Shown here: positions 1 to 7,552 of the stretch, one piece after another | How positions within the stretch are numbered: position 1 is the stretch's first letter | Layout of the letters: each line of letters starts with the position of its first letter | Assembly (NCBI GenBank): GCA_038254435.1 | Contig: JBBSGD010000027.1 | Coordinates: 1-29,369 of the forward strand | Length of the DNA stretch: 29,369 bases | Source: JBBSGD01 sp038254435 | GTDB taxonomy: Bacteria > Actinomycetota > CADDZG01 > WHSQ01 | Direction of reading: 5' to 3' | The notes under the pieces: model-generated | Seen by the model: the letters and a program-made list of their open reading frames with translations, nothing else | Told to the model about the DNA's origin: nothing | Databases searched by the model: none | Made by a program: the position numbers and the translations under genes

Positions 1-126
1 CGGGCCGCAAGAAGTCGACGGGCCGCAAGAAGTCGACGGGCCGCAAGAAGTCGACGGGCCGCAAGAAGTCGACGGGCCGCAAGAAGTCGACGGGCCGCAA
101 GAAGTCGACGGGCCGCAAGAAGTCGA
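1..126 (+). repeat. Seven perfect 18-bp tandem repeats (coding)
   Basis: The unit CGGGCCGCAAGAAGTCGA occurs seven times head to tail without a mismatch, starting at 1, 19, 37, 55, 73, 91 and 109, and may continue left of the window. Eighteen bases equal six codons, so copy-number changes keep the frame. Identity extends to all third codon positions, which points to recent expansion by slippage or recombination rather than ancient duplication. Confidence 0.97.
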
Positions 127-185
127 CGGCACGCCGCAAGCCCTCGAACGGGCGCAGGAAGAAGACCACACGGCGTAGCTCCTAG
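1..185 (+). CDS. C-terminal basic tail of a truncated protein (TGRKKS repeats)
   Basis: Only the 3' end of this gene is in the window. In the frame whose codons start at base 3 it reads tandem Gly-Arg-Lys-Lys-Ser-Thr units, then a less regular Arg/Lys/Ser/Thr tail ending Thr-Arg-Arg-Ser-Ser and TAG at 183-185. Low-complexity Lys/Arg-rich C-termini of this kind occur on histone H1-like and HU-type DNA-binding proteins and on some RNA-binding proteins, where they contact nucleic acid. The folded domain is outside the window, so the family cannot be named. The stop overlaps the stop of the convergent formiminotransferase gene (shared CTAG at 182-185), so the two transcripts are antisense at their 3' ends. 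Confidence 0.6.
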   Translation, partial: GRKKSTGRKKSTGRKKSTGRKKSTGRKKSTGRKKSTGRKKSTARRKPSNGRRKKTTRRSS

Positions 186-1051
186 CGGCGCAACCTGGAT
201 TCGAGCGAGCGGCCCGGTTCCACGAGGAGCCGGGCCGCCGGCGCGTCGGGAGCCGGTAGAAACCGTTCGGGCACCAGTCCCACTATCTCGGCGCGCGTTA
301 CTGCGGCACCCCTTGCCCCTGCTGCACTTGCGACGACTTCGAACATGTCATCGATGTTGGTTGTCTGGGGGTCGATGAGGTTCATCGACACTTGAGCTTC
401 ACCTCCGGGCCACTCCAAGCCGAGCGCTCTGACGCCCGGGGGCCCGCCTTGGCTGGTTCTGATCGAACTTGCGATGCTGCGCGCCAGGGACGCGGAGCCC
501 TCTACCCACACGTTGAAGGCAATCAGGACATTGCGCGCTCCGACGCACACAGCGCCGCTGCGCAGAGAGATCTCCCGCGGCCCGGCATCGGGGGTCAGGC
601 CACGTGCAGCCCGCCTCACAAGCCCTTCTAGGCCACCTTTTCGCAGCGAGGGCAGGCACCGAGTCTCGGCGCGCGTCGCCGCTTGTCCGTAGAAATAGAC
701 GGGGAGCCCGTGTTCGTCTGCGATGGCGCATCCCACCGCATGCGCAACTTCGACTGCGGATTCCATGATTTCTTCGAAGGGCACGATAGGACAAACGTCT
801 AGACCACCGAGCCGCGGATGAACGCCTTGGTGCTCGCGCAGATCGATCGACTTGGCGGCGGCGGCGAGAAGGGACAGTCCGGCAACGAGCTCGTCCGGGT
901 GGGCCGTCACCGTGAAGACGCTGCGGTTGTGGATCGGGTCGACGTGCTCGTCGAGGATGTGTGCATTACCCTTGTCGAGGGCGGAGCGGAGATGCTGGAG
1001 CCGTACTGGGTCGGACCCTTCCGATACGTTGGGCACAGCGATCAGAGCCAT
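182..1051 (-). CDS. Glutamate formimidoyltransferase-like protein (FTCD N-domain family)
   Basis: The product is about 289 aa and resembles stand-alone glutamate formimidoyltransferases, which move the formimino group between formiminoglutamate and tetrahydrofolate in histidine breakdown. Family marks are the N-terminal VPNVSEG, then a DPIHNRSV-like segment and the HxGxHPRLGGLDV block holding the conserved substrate/folate-site histidine and arginine. No cyclodeaminase domain follows, as is usual for bacterial single-domain versions. No other hut gene is nearby, so the substrate is inferred from family only. ATG at 1051 is preferred; an in-frame GTG lies directly before it at 1054. The gene diverges from the DUF302 gene across a very short shared promoter, and its stop overlaps the convergent upstream gene. 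Confidence 0.85.
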   Translation of the reverse strand: MALIAVPNVSEGSDPVRLQHLRSALDKGNAHILDEHVDPIHNRSVFTVTAHPDELVAGLSLLAAAAKSIDLREHQGVHPRLGGLDVCPIVPFEEIMESAVEVAHAVGCAIADEHGLPVYFYGQAATRAETRCLPSLRKGGLEGLVRRAARGLTPDAGPREISLRSGAVCVGARNVLIAFNVWVEGSASLARSIASSIRTSQGGPPGVRALGLEWPGGEAQVSMNLIDPQTTNIDDMFEVVASAAGARGAAVTRAEIVGLVPERFLPAPDAPAARLLVEPGRSLESRLRR

Positions 1052-1058
1052 CACCGGG

Positions 1059-1065
1059 TACGGTA
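1059..1065. promoter_or_regulatory. Symmetric bidirectional -10 element (TACGGTA)
   Basis: TACGGT at 1059-1064 on + and TACCGT at 1065-1060 on - are overlapping -10 hexamers of the TANNNTA type. Predicted start points are 1071 on + and 1053 on -, 18 bp apart. They fall at the DUF302 ATG (1072) and at the formiminotransferase GTG/ATG (1054/1051), so both mRNAs would be essentially leaderless. No clear -35 is visible on either side. Confidence 0.6.
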
Positions 1066-1071
1066 GGGCAA

Positions 1072-1458
1072 ATGACCGAGTATGGGTACCGTGTCGAGGT
1101 GCCGCAAGGCTACGACGAAGCGGTAGTTCGGACTCAGCTTGCTTTGAAGGGCGAAGGCTTTTCGATCCTCACTGCCATGCATGTGGGAGGGCTTCTCGAC
1201 GAGTCTCACGAACCCGGCCGCCGGTTCCTGATCATGGGGGCGTGGAGCCCCGCGACCTCGAATCGCGAGCTGGGAACCTCCCTTCACGTGGCCGTTCATC
1301 TCCCCTGCAATGTCGTGGTGCAGGAGCAGGGCGATTGCGCAATCGTTGCAGTCCTGGATCCGGCCGACGATGCGGGGGCAGACAGCTCTGTGGACGCCAT
1401 AGCCCAGGCGCGTGCAGCCGTGGGGCGGGTTTTGCAACAAGTGTCCGAGGTGGCGTGA
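1072..1458 (+). CDS. DUF302 family protein
   Basis: A 128-aa protein with the DUF302 pattern: an N-terminal YRVEVPQGYDEAV strand-helix, a GEGFSILTAMHV block where family members have 'GFxvLxxxdV', and near residue 80 an LPCNVVVQEQGD segment followed by VLDP. DUF302 proteins are small alpha/beta proteins of unknown biochemical role. ATG at 1072 fits both the homology and the leaderless promoter; the longer open frame upstream is not coding. The stop overlaps the next start (TGATG), so translation is probably coupled to the regulator gene. Confidence 0.8.
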   Translation: MTEYGYRVEVPQGYDEAVVRTQLALKGEGFSILTAMHVGGLLDESHEPGRRFLIMGAWSPATSNRELGTSLHVAVHLPCNVVVQEQGDCAIVAVLDPADDAGADSSVDAIAQARAAVGRVLQQVSEVA

Positions 1459-2690
1459 TGGCTCGCGGCGGCTCCGTGAACTTCATCATCGGCTCGTTCC
1501 TCGAGCGGCTGGACGAAATAGTTGTTCGCTGCACGGATGCAATCTGGAGCGCAATTCCTGCCTACGAGCGCGCCGGCGACACAGTCAAGGACGATCTGAG
1601 GGCTTCGGTCCGCGACAATGTTGCCACCCTGTCGGAGGTCCTGAGCAACGGACGCGCTGTGTCCCGGGACGAGCTCGAGCGAATAGAGAGGGTCGGGGCA
1701 CGCCGGGCCGAAGGGGGGATCCCTCTTGATGACGTGCTGCACGCTTACCGAACGGTGTCGCGCTGCTGCTGGGACATCCTCGCCGAGGAATGCAAGAGAT
1801 ACGAAGGCGATGCTCTCGACGCGACAATCCTCATCGCCGAGGCTGTGCTCCGCTACACAGACGAGATATCTACCTCGGCCGCCAAGGCTTATGCGAGGGC
1901 ACAGCGCACCATCGTGCGCCAGCAAGAAGGCGCTCGCCGGGAGTTCCTCGCAGACGTCCTCTACGGGACCGATTCCCCGCCCGACGACATCCTGCGCCGG
2001 GCGCACACGTTCGGGTACGACCTTTCTCTAAGCTATCTGGCGATGGTCGGGCAAAGCCCCAACGCGGAGGTTCGCTCGGAGGCGGCCGTGTCAACCGCCG
2101 CCGGCAACGCAGTGCTCGACGCGAGTGCGGATCCGATCGTCTTACAGAGAGCCGAGCACACCATCGCGCTGCTTCCTGCCGACTCGTCGCTCGATCCTGG
2201 AGTCGTTCCCGAGAAGGTGACAGGCGAGCTCGGGGCCGGCTGGCGCTTCGGAATCGGCGGTCCGGAACCCGGCCTCGAAGGAATTCGGCGCGCCTATCTC
2301 GAAGCGCGGGAAGCTCTCGAGATCGGCATTGCCCTGCACATCGACGGACCGGTGTTCCGCTTTGACGAGCTGCTGCTCTATCACTTCCTCAGGGTCGAGC
2401 CCGGGCTCATCGACCGCTTCGTCGAGCAGATGCTAGGCCCCTTGATCGCACACGACGAACGCCGCAAGAGCGAGCTGATCAAGACCCTCGAGTGCTATTT
2501 CGACTCCGACGGGAGCGTGAAGCTTGCCGGCGAGGCCCTGTTCGCGCATCCGCACACGATCAGCTACCGGCTCAAACAGGTGCAGAAGCTGAGCGGCTGG
2601 TCGCTGCGCAACCCCGAGGACAAGCTCCGACTTCAGCTTGGCTTGCGGGCTCACCGCCTCGCGCAAGCCCGGCGCGACGAAACCTCGTAA
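1458..2690 (+). CDS. PucR/CdaR-family transcriptional regulator
   Basis: About 410 aa. The N-terminal ~160 residues look like the helical RsbRD_N-type sensor region common in actinobacterial PucR proteins (repeated Asp/Glu-Arg helices, a DDVLHAYR segment). A middle alpha/beta segment (from RREFLADVLYG to about residue 300) matches the degenerate GGDEF-like module of the family. The last ~65 residues are the HTH_30 DNA-binding domain: an LIKTLECYFDSDG helix, then AHPHTISYRLKQVQKLSG as the helix-turn-helix and RLQLGLRAHRLA at the end. The ligand is unknown. It overlaps the DUF302 stop by one base; a GTG at 1455 is an alternative start. It may regulate the divergent promoter upstream. Confidence 0.88.
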   Translation: MARGGSVNFIIGSFLERLDEIVVRCTDAIWSAIPAYERAGDTVKDDLRASVRDNVATLSEVLSNGRAVSRDELERIERVGARRAEGGIPLDDVLHAYRTVSRCCWDILAEECKRYEGDALDATILIAEAVLRYTDEISTSAAKAYARAQRTIVRQQEGARREFLADVLYGTDSPPDDILRRAHTFGYDLSLSYLAMVGQSPNAEVRSEAAVSTAAGNAVLDASADPIVLQRAEHTIALLPADSSLDPGVVPEKVTGELGAGWRFGIGGPEPGLEGIRRAYLEAREALEIGIALHIDGPVFRFDELLLYHFLRVEPGLIDRFVEQMLGPLIAHDERRKSELIKTLECYFDSDGSVKLAGEALFAHPHTISYRLKQVQKLSGWSLRNPEDKLRLQLGLRAHRLAQARRDETS

Positions 2691-2693
2691 CCT
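2688..2693 (+). promoter_or_regulatory. Predicted leaderless promoter (-10 TAACCT)
   Basis: TAACCT contains the stop codon of the PucR gene and lies six bases before the GTG at 2700, placing +1 on the start codon. The same hexamer at the same spacing precedes the recombinase gene at 28320. No -35 match is evident. Confidence 0.45.
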
Positions 2694-2699
2694 CACCTC

Positions 2700-4286
2700 G
2701 TGCCAGAACGAGTCCTTGTAATCGGCTGGGACGGAGCCGACTGGAATGTCCTGCGTCCACTGCTCGAGGCCGGTGAGCTGCCGAATCTCGCTGCTCTGAT
2801 CGAGCGCGGCGCTCATGGAGAGTGCCTATCGACCGTGCCGTCGCATTCCTGGTGCGCATGGCCCTCGTTCATGACCGGTCTCAACCCCGCCGGGCACGGA
2901 GTGTTCGACATCCTCGAGCACAAGCCTGGTGCCAACCGCCGTCTGCCCGTCACTTACCGGTCGATCAGAGCGCGGACGATCTTCGACGATCTCGCCGCAG
3001 CCGGCAAGACCACGATCGCTGCGAACATTCCACTCACTTTTCCGACGCCTGCCGTAAAGGGAAAAGTCATTGCAGGGGGAGTGCTGCCGGCGAGCCGCTC
3101 CTACACTCATCCCGCGGCGCTGGGTGCCGAGCTCGCCGAACGCGCTCCGTGGCCCGTCAACGGAATGAGCTGGACCACCTTCCGCAACCGCCCGGAGCCC
3201 TTTCTGAGCGAGGTGTCGGCCATAACGGCCAAGCGCCAGAAGACCTTCGAGTACCTGCTCGATACCACCGAGTGGGATGCGGCGGTGCTCGTGTACGTGT
3301 CGACCGACCGCATCCAGCATTGCTTGATGGAGTACGTGTCACCGGAGCATCCGGCCTATGAGTCGATGAGGAGCTCGACGGTAGCTTCGAAGGTCAGGGG
3401 CATCTACCGCCAGCTCGACGACGGGCTGGGCAAGCTTCTCGAGCGCACCGGCGAGCGTGATCTTGTGATCTTCATGTCGGATCACGGTCATCAGCCGTGC
3501 ACCCGCACATGCACGATGGACCGCATTCTCGAGCACCTGGGTTGGCTGAGGTTCGGCCGAGGCTCTTTCGCGTTCAATCTGATTCGCTGGGGGCCGGGCC
3601 GCCACGTCGCAAGGCGCGTCTATGACATCCTCAAGCTGCACGGGAAGATCTCAATCCCGGCCTCTCCAATCGAGTGGTCGAGCTCACGTGCCTACACGAG
3701 CGTTGTATCGACCGGCGAGGGCGTGTCGGTCAACCTCAAGGGCAGGGAACCGGGTGGGATAGTCGCTCCGAACGACTATGAGCGAGTGCGAGATGATCTT
3801 GCCGCAGCACTGCAAGGGTTTCGCGACCCTCACACCGGACAGAGCCCCATCGGTGCGATCCATCGCAAGGAAGAGATTCTCTCGGGGCCATTCCTCGACA
3901 CCGCGCCCGATCTTCTTCTCGTCCCGGCTCCCCTTTATTCGCTTACGCACGCTCGGGGAATGGTGGAAAGAGCGGATTGGCTATCGGGCGACCACCGGGT
4001 CGAGGGCGTTCTCGTCGCCACCGGCCCGGAGGTGAGCCCGGGGCCTCTTGAGCAGCCGGCCCATCTCATCGACCTCGGGCCGACGACTCTGGCTGCTTTG
4101 GGTACGCCGAGCGCGATAGCGCGCGACGGATCGGTGCTCGCGCCTCTGGTGGGAGCCGGCGGGAAGCTTACAATCGCACCGGCTTCGGGTGGCCGGTGGC
4201 CCGGCGGGGCCTCGGAAGAAGGCCTCACGGCGAGCGAAGAGGGCGAGATCGAGGATCATCTGAGGGGGCTTGGCTATGTCGAGTAA
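2700..4286 (+). CDS. Alkaline phosphatase superfamily protein (type I phosphodiesterase/nucleotide pyrophosphatase-like)
   Basis: 528 aa with a GTG start. The N-terminus VIGWDGADWNVL supplies the first metal-binding aspartates. A segment ending SHSWCAWPSFMTGLNPAGHG is where the family's nucleophilic Ser/Thr lies. MSDHGHQPC near residue 260 is the second metal-binding Asp-His motif, and GDHRVEGVLVATGPEV near residue 430 a late family block. The C-terminal SEEGEIEDHLRGLGYVE is the tail typical of this phosphodiesterase group. No signal peptide or membrane helix is seen, so it is probably cytoplasmic. The substrate cannot be predicted. It abuts the lyase/acyl-CoA dehydrogenase pair, which suggests co-transcription. 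Confidence 0.85.
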   Translation: MPERVLVIGWDGADWNVLRPLLEAGELPNLAALIERGAHGECLSTVPSHSWCAWPSFMTGLNPAGHGVFDILEHKPGANRRLPVTYRSIRARTIFDDLAAAGKTTIAANIPLTFPTPAVKGKVIAGGVLPASRSYTHPAALGAELAERAPWPVNGMSWTTFRNRPEPFLSEVSAITAKRQKTFEYLLDTTEWDAAVLVYVSTDRIQHCLMEYVSPEHPAYESMRSSTVASKVRGIYRQLDDGLGKLLERTGERDLVIFMSDHGHQPCTRTCTMDRILEHLGWLRFGRGSFAFNLIRWGPGRHVARRVYDILKLHGKISIPASPIEWSSSRAYTSVVSTGEGVSVNLKGREPGGIVAPNDYERVRDDLAAALQGFRDPHTGQSPIGAIHRKEEILSGPFLDTAPDLLLVPAPLYSLTHARGMVERADWLSGDHRVEGVLVATGPEVSPGPLEQPAHLIDLGPTTLAALGTPSAIARDGSVLAPLVGAGGKLTIAPASGGRWPGGASEEGLTASEEGEIEDHLRGLGYVE

Positions 4287-4305
4287 GGGGATCGAAGGAG
4301 GAAAC

Positions 4306-5256
4306 TTGCGCGCGCGCCGGTCTTGCTTGTCGGTTCCCGGCTCTAATCCCAAGATGCTCGCAAAGAGCGCTTCGCTGCCGGCAGACGAGGTCTTCATGGA
4401 CCTGGAGGACTCGGTTGCGCCGCGCGCCAAGGAAAGCGCGCGCGGCAGCGTGGTTGAGGCTCTCGAAGCGGGTGGGTGGGGCGACAAGACGGTGGTTGTG
4501 AGGATCAACTCGATCGACACGCAGTGGGCGGCGGACGATCTCAGGGCTGTTGTCGAGGGAGCCGGCCGTTATGTCGACTGCATCATGATCCCCAAGGTGC
4601 AGTACGCGCACGAGGTGATGTTCGTCGACCATCAGCTGCGGATGCTCGAGGTCAACAACTCCCTCGAGCGCCGTATAGGGATCGAGGTGCAGATCGAAAC
4701 TGCGGCGGGACTCGAGAACATCTTCGATATCGCGCACTCGTCTGGAAGGCTCGAGACGCTCATCTTCGGGCCCGCCGATATGAGCGCGTCGCTGGGCCTG
4801 CCGACGGTGACCGCAGGGCTCCCCATTCCCGGATATCCAGGCGACCACTGGCACTGGGTGCTCGCCAGGATTCTCGTTGCCGCTCGCTCGGCCGGATTGC
4901 AGGCGATCGACGGCCCTTACCTCTTGATCAAGGACCTCGACGGCTTCAGGGACGCGGCGATGCGCTCGCGCGCCCTCGGTTACGACGGCAAATGGGCGCT
5001 TCATCCCGGTCAGATCGACGTGCTCAACGACGTCTTCAAGCCGACTCAGGAGGAGTACGACAAAGCCGAAGCCTTGCTCGACGCCTACGAGCACGCTACT
5101 GAGGTCGAGCAGACGGGCGCGGTCATGTTCGGGACCGAGATGATCGACGAGGCCTCGCGCAAGATGGCGGTGCAGTTCGCAGAACGGGGCCGGGCCGCGG
5201 GAATGCGGCGCGACAAGAAGCTCGAGGACTACGCAGGTGAAGGGGGCTCGAGGTAG
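4306..5256 (+). CDS. HpcH/HpaI aldolase/citrate lyase family protein (malyl-CoA lyase-like)
   Basis: A TIM-barrel C-C lyase of the CitE/malyl-CoA/beta-methylmalyl-CoA lyase group acting on CoA esters. Visible marks are RRSCLSVPGSNPKM at the N-terminus, FMDLEDSVAP with the acidic Mg-site residue, VVVRINS with the CoA/substrate arginine, GIEVQIETAAGL with the second metal-binding Glu, and IFGPADM and QAIDGPY in the C-terminal half. I chose TTG at 4306 because AAGGAGG at 4295-4301 lies four bases upstream and homologs begin at the RRS motif; ATG at 4276 and TTG at 4270 are in-frame alternatives that would overlap the phosphohydrolase gene. Its stop directly precedes the acyl-CoA dehydrogenase GTG. 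The exact CoA substrate is unresolved. Confidence 0.85.
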   Translation: MRARRSCLSVPGSNPKMLAKSASLPADEVFMDLEDSVAPRAKESARGSVVEALEAGGWGDKTVVVRINSIDTQWAADDLRAVVEGAGRYVDCIMIPKVQYAHEVMFVDHQLRMLEVNNSLERRIGIEVQIETAAGLENIFDIAHSSGRLETLIFGPADMSASLGLPTVTAGLPIPGYPGDHWHWVLARILVAARSAGLQAIDGPYLLIKDLDGFRDAAMRSRALGYDGKWALHPGQIDVLNDVFKPTQEEYDKAEALLDAYEHATEVEQTGAVMFGTEMIDEASRKMAVQFAERGRAAGMRRDKKLEDYAGEGGSR

Positions 5257-6429
5257 GTGCTGGAGCTTACCGACATTCAAAAAGAGATCGTGGGAACCGT
5301 CCGAGAGTTCGTCGAGAAAGAAGTGATCCCCGTCGCCGACGAGATGGAGCGTGACGACGAGTTCCCCGAGGCGATCGTCGAGCAGATGAGAGAGCTCGGG
5401 CTCTTCGGCCTCACGGTACCCGAGCACTACGGTGGGATTGGCGAGTCGATAGTCACGTATGCGCTCACAGTGGTGGAGCTGGCGCGCGGGTGGATGAGCC
5501 TGTCGGGGGTGCTGAACACTCACTTCATGGGCTGCTATCTGATCGACAAATTTGGAACCGACGAGCAAAAGGACAGGCTTCTGCCCAAGATGGCGACCGG
5601 AGAGATACGGTCCGCTCTCGCCATGAGCGAGCCCGAGGCGGGCTCCGACGTTCAGCGCATCCGCACGAAGGCGGTGCGCGAGGGCCACGAGTATGTGGTC
5701 AACGGCCAGAAGATGTGGCTCACCAACGGCCTGCGCTCCTCGATCGTGATGACGCTCGTCAAGACCGACCCTTCTGCAAATCCTCCCCACAAGGGTATGA
5801 GCATGCTGATCGTCGAAAAGGAAGGGGGGAACCCACAGCCCGCTCCCGGCCTCGACGTCGGCAAGAACATCGCCAAGATGGGTTACAAGGGTGTCGAGAC
5901 CACCGAGATGAGCTTCAGCGACTTTCGCCTGCCCGCGTCGTCTTTGCTCGGAGAGGAAGAAGGGCGGGGCTTCCGTCAGGTGCTCGACGGCATCGAGATA
6001 GGACGGGTCAACGTCGCGGCGCGGGCGGTGGGGCTGGCGACGCGTGCCTTCGAGGAAGCAATCGCCTACTCGCAAGAGCGCAAGGCGTTCGGCAAGGCGA
6101 TATGCGAGCATCAGGCGATCCAGATACACCTCGCCGAGATGGGTACCCAGCTCGAGGCAGCGAGGCTGATGATGCTGAGCGCAGCCATCAAGAAGGCTGC
6201 AGGCGAGCGCTCGGACCTCGAAGCGGGAATGGCAAAGCTGTTCGCATCCGAGGCGTGCCACGAGATCTGCCTCAAGGCGCTGCGCGTGCACGGAGGCTAC
6301 GGGTACTCGAAGGAGTTCACCATCGAACGGCTCTACCGGGACGCGCCCTTCCTGCTCATCGGCGAGGGCACTTCCGAGATCCAAAAGACGGTCATCGCCC
6401 GGCGACTCCTCGAGCGCCACAAGACCTGA
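5257..6429 (+). CDS. Acyl-CoA dehydrogenase
   Basis: 390 aa, the normal length for an FAD-dependent acyl-CoA dehydrogenase making 2-enoyl-CoA and passing electrons to ETF. All three domains are recognisable: an N-terminal helical domain, a beta domain with AMSEPEAGSDV and MWLTNGLRSS (flavin/substrate loops), and a C-terminal helical domain with ERKAFGKAICEHQAIQ and RVHGGYGYSKEF. The catalytic base is probably Glu370 in GEGTSEIQ. It is too short to be the ~550-aa methylsuccinyl-CoA dehydrogenase of the ethylmalonyl-CoA pathway. GTG follows the lyase stop with no gap, so the two enzymes are probably translated together and may act in one branched-acyl-CoA or dicarboxyl-CoA route (inference). 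Confidence 0.92.
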   Translation: MLELTDIQKEIVGTVREFVEKEVIPVADEMERDDEFPEAIVEQMRELGLFGLTVPEHYGGIGESIVTYALTVVELARGWMSLSGVLNTHFMGCYLIDKFGTDEQKDRLLPKMATGEIRSALAMSEPEAGSDVQRIRTKAVREGHEYVVNGQKMWLTNGLRSSIVMTLVKTDPSANPPHKGMSMLIVEKEGGNPQPAPGLDVGKNIAKMGYKGVETTEMSFSDFRLPASSLLGEEEGRGFRQVLDGIEIGRVNVAARAVGLATRAFEEAIAYSQERKAFGKAICEHQAIQIHLAEMGTQLEAARLMMLSAAIKKAAGERSDLEAGMAKLFASEACHEICLKALRVHGGYGYSKEFTIERLYRDAPFLLIGEGTSEIQKTVIARRLLERHKT

Positions 6430-6434
6430 CAACC

Positions 6435-6481
6435 CCAACTTTTCTCACCAGGCTCTTTCCGCACGGGTTGAGAAAAGTTGG
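6435..6481. repeat. 13-bp perfect inverted repeat downstream of the acyl-CoA dehydrogenase
   Basis: CCAACTTTTCTCA at 6435-6447 and TGAGAAAAGTTGG at 6469-6481 are perfect complements with a 21-base loop. The stem is AT-rich for this genome and has no T-run after it. It could be a transcript-end or stability structure for the upstream operon, or an operator for the gene starting at 6522. Confidence 0.85.
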
Positions 6482-6509
6482 TGGCGCGAGGCCCGGGCAC
6501 TGCGCCTTT

Positions 6510-6515
6510 TACACT
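6510..6515 (+). promoter_or_regulatory. Predicted leaderless promoter (-10 TACACT)
   Basis: TACACT is followed by six bases and then ATG at 6522, placing +1 on the A of the start codon. No -35 box at standard spacing is seen. Confidence 0.5.
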
Positions 6516-6521
6516 CGGTCG

Positions 6522-7535
6522 ATGAAAATAGGACTTGCGCTACCCCATTACGACACCAGCCTTGCCGGAGAGCCCGTCTCCTGGGACGGCGTCAAACGGG
6601 TTGCCCTCCGGGCGGAGGCCGCCGGGTTCAACTCCGTATGGGTGTCCGACCACCTCTTCCTCGACTGGGGAAAGTATGGGGGCCCCTCCGAGCGCCAGGG
6701 GTCGCTCGAGTGCTTTACGACGATGTCCGCCCTTGCTGCCGTCACCGACACGGTTCGCATTGGCTCGCTCGCCCTCTGCAACGACCTGCGTAATCCTGCC
6801 CTCGTCGCCAAGATGGCGGCTACCCTCGACGTGCTGTCGGGCGGGCGGCTCGACATCGGCCTCGGGGCGGGATGGTACGAGCCCGAGTACGAGGCTGCCG
6901 GGATCGACTTGGATCCGGCGGGGGTGCGCATCCGGCGCATGGGCGAGGCGGCCTCCATCATCGGTCGCTTGCTGGCGGGCGAAGAGGTGACCGCCACGGG
7001 CAAGCACTACACGCTCAACGGCGCGATCTGCCGGCCGGGCCCGGTGCAGCAGCCTTCTCCGCCGCTATGGATGGGCGGCAAGGGCGACCTCCTGCTCGCT
7101 ACCGCGGCGCGCGTTGCAGACGGGTGGAACTTCTCGTGGATCGGGTCTCTAGAGGCCTACGCCGGGCGGGTTGAGGCGGCGCAGCGGGCGTGCGAATCCG
7201 TGGACCGTGACCCCCTCACTCTGAGACGCTCGGTAGGTGCGCACCTACTCGTGGGCAGGGATGATGCAGACGCGGCCCGGCGCTTCGAGCGTTTGCTGGA
7301 GCGGACCCCCGCAGGGGTCCTGGCCGGCCATAAAGGCCAATCGAGCGTATCCTTGCAAGAGTTCAAGGCAACGAGCGTTGCCGGAACCGTCGAGGAGGTT
7401 CTTGATCGTTTGGGCCGCCTGGCGGATCTGGGAGTAGAAGAGGTAGTGGTCGCACTGGGGGCCCTGCCCTTTCAGCTCTCGGACGAAGAAGACATTGACA
7501 TTGTCGGCGCAGCCATAGCGCCGGCCATCGACTGA
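6522..7535 (+). CDS. LLM-class F420-dependent oxidoreductase
   Basis: 337 aa, a luciferase-like monooxygenase TIM barrel of the F420-dependent type. The N-terminal strand MKIGLALP, SVWVSDHLFL, the TVRIGSLALCNDLRNPALVAKMAATLD stretch (shown here only in part: NDLRNPALVAKMAATLD) and SGGRLDIGLGAGW are the usual barrel and cofactor-loop motifs; PPLWMGGKG follows near residue 185. Members transfer hydride between F420H2 and varied substrates, which cannot be predicted from sequence. The open frame extends far upstream inside the acyl-CoA dehydrogenase gene, but homology and the TACACT promoter fix the start at 6522. No Shine-Dalgarno is present, consistent with a leaderless mRNA. Confidence 0.9.
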   Translation: MKIGLALPHYDTSLAGEPVSWDGVKRVALRAEAAGFNSVWVSDHLFLDWGKYGGPSERQGSLECFTTMSALAAVTDTVRIGSLALCNDLRNPALVAKMAATLDVLSGGRLDIGLGAGWYEPEYEAAGIDLDPAGVRIRRMGEAASIIGRLLAGEEVTATGKHYTLNGAICRPGPVQQPSPPLWMGGKGDLLLATAARVADGWNFSWIGSLEAYAGRVEAAQRACESVDRDPLTLRRSVGAHLLVGRDDADAARRFERLLERTPAGVLAGHKGQSSVSLQEFKATSVAGTVEEVLDRLGRLADLGVEEVVVALGALPFQLSDEEDIDIVGAAIAPAID

Positions 7536-7552
7536 AAGGCGGAGGTCGCAAG

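Noticed and set aside
1..126. CRISPR array or satellite repeat
   Set aside because: The 18-bp units are directly adjacent without spacers and are in frame in a basic protein tail.
5257..6429. Methylsuccinyl-CoA dehydrogenase of the ethylmalonyl-CoA pathway
   Set aside because: Tempting because a malyl-CoA-lyase-like gene is adjacent, but the protein is ~160 residues too short for that enzyme, and no Ccr, Ecm or Mch gene is nearby.
4225..6438. 737-codon open frame on the minus strand opposite the lyase and acyl-CoA dehydrogenase genes
   Set aside because: It is a composition shadow of two well-supported genes; its product is Leu/Arg/His/Glu-rich without a family match and has no start signal.
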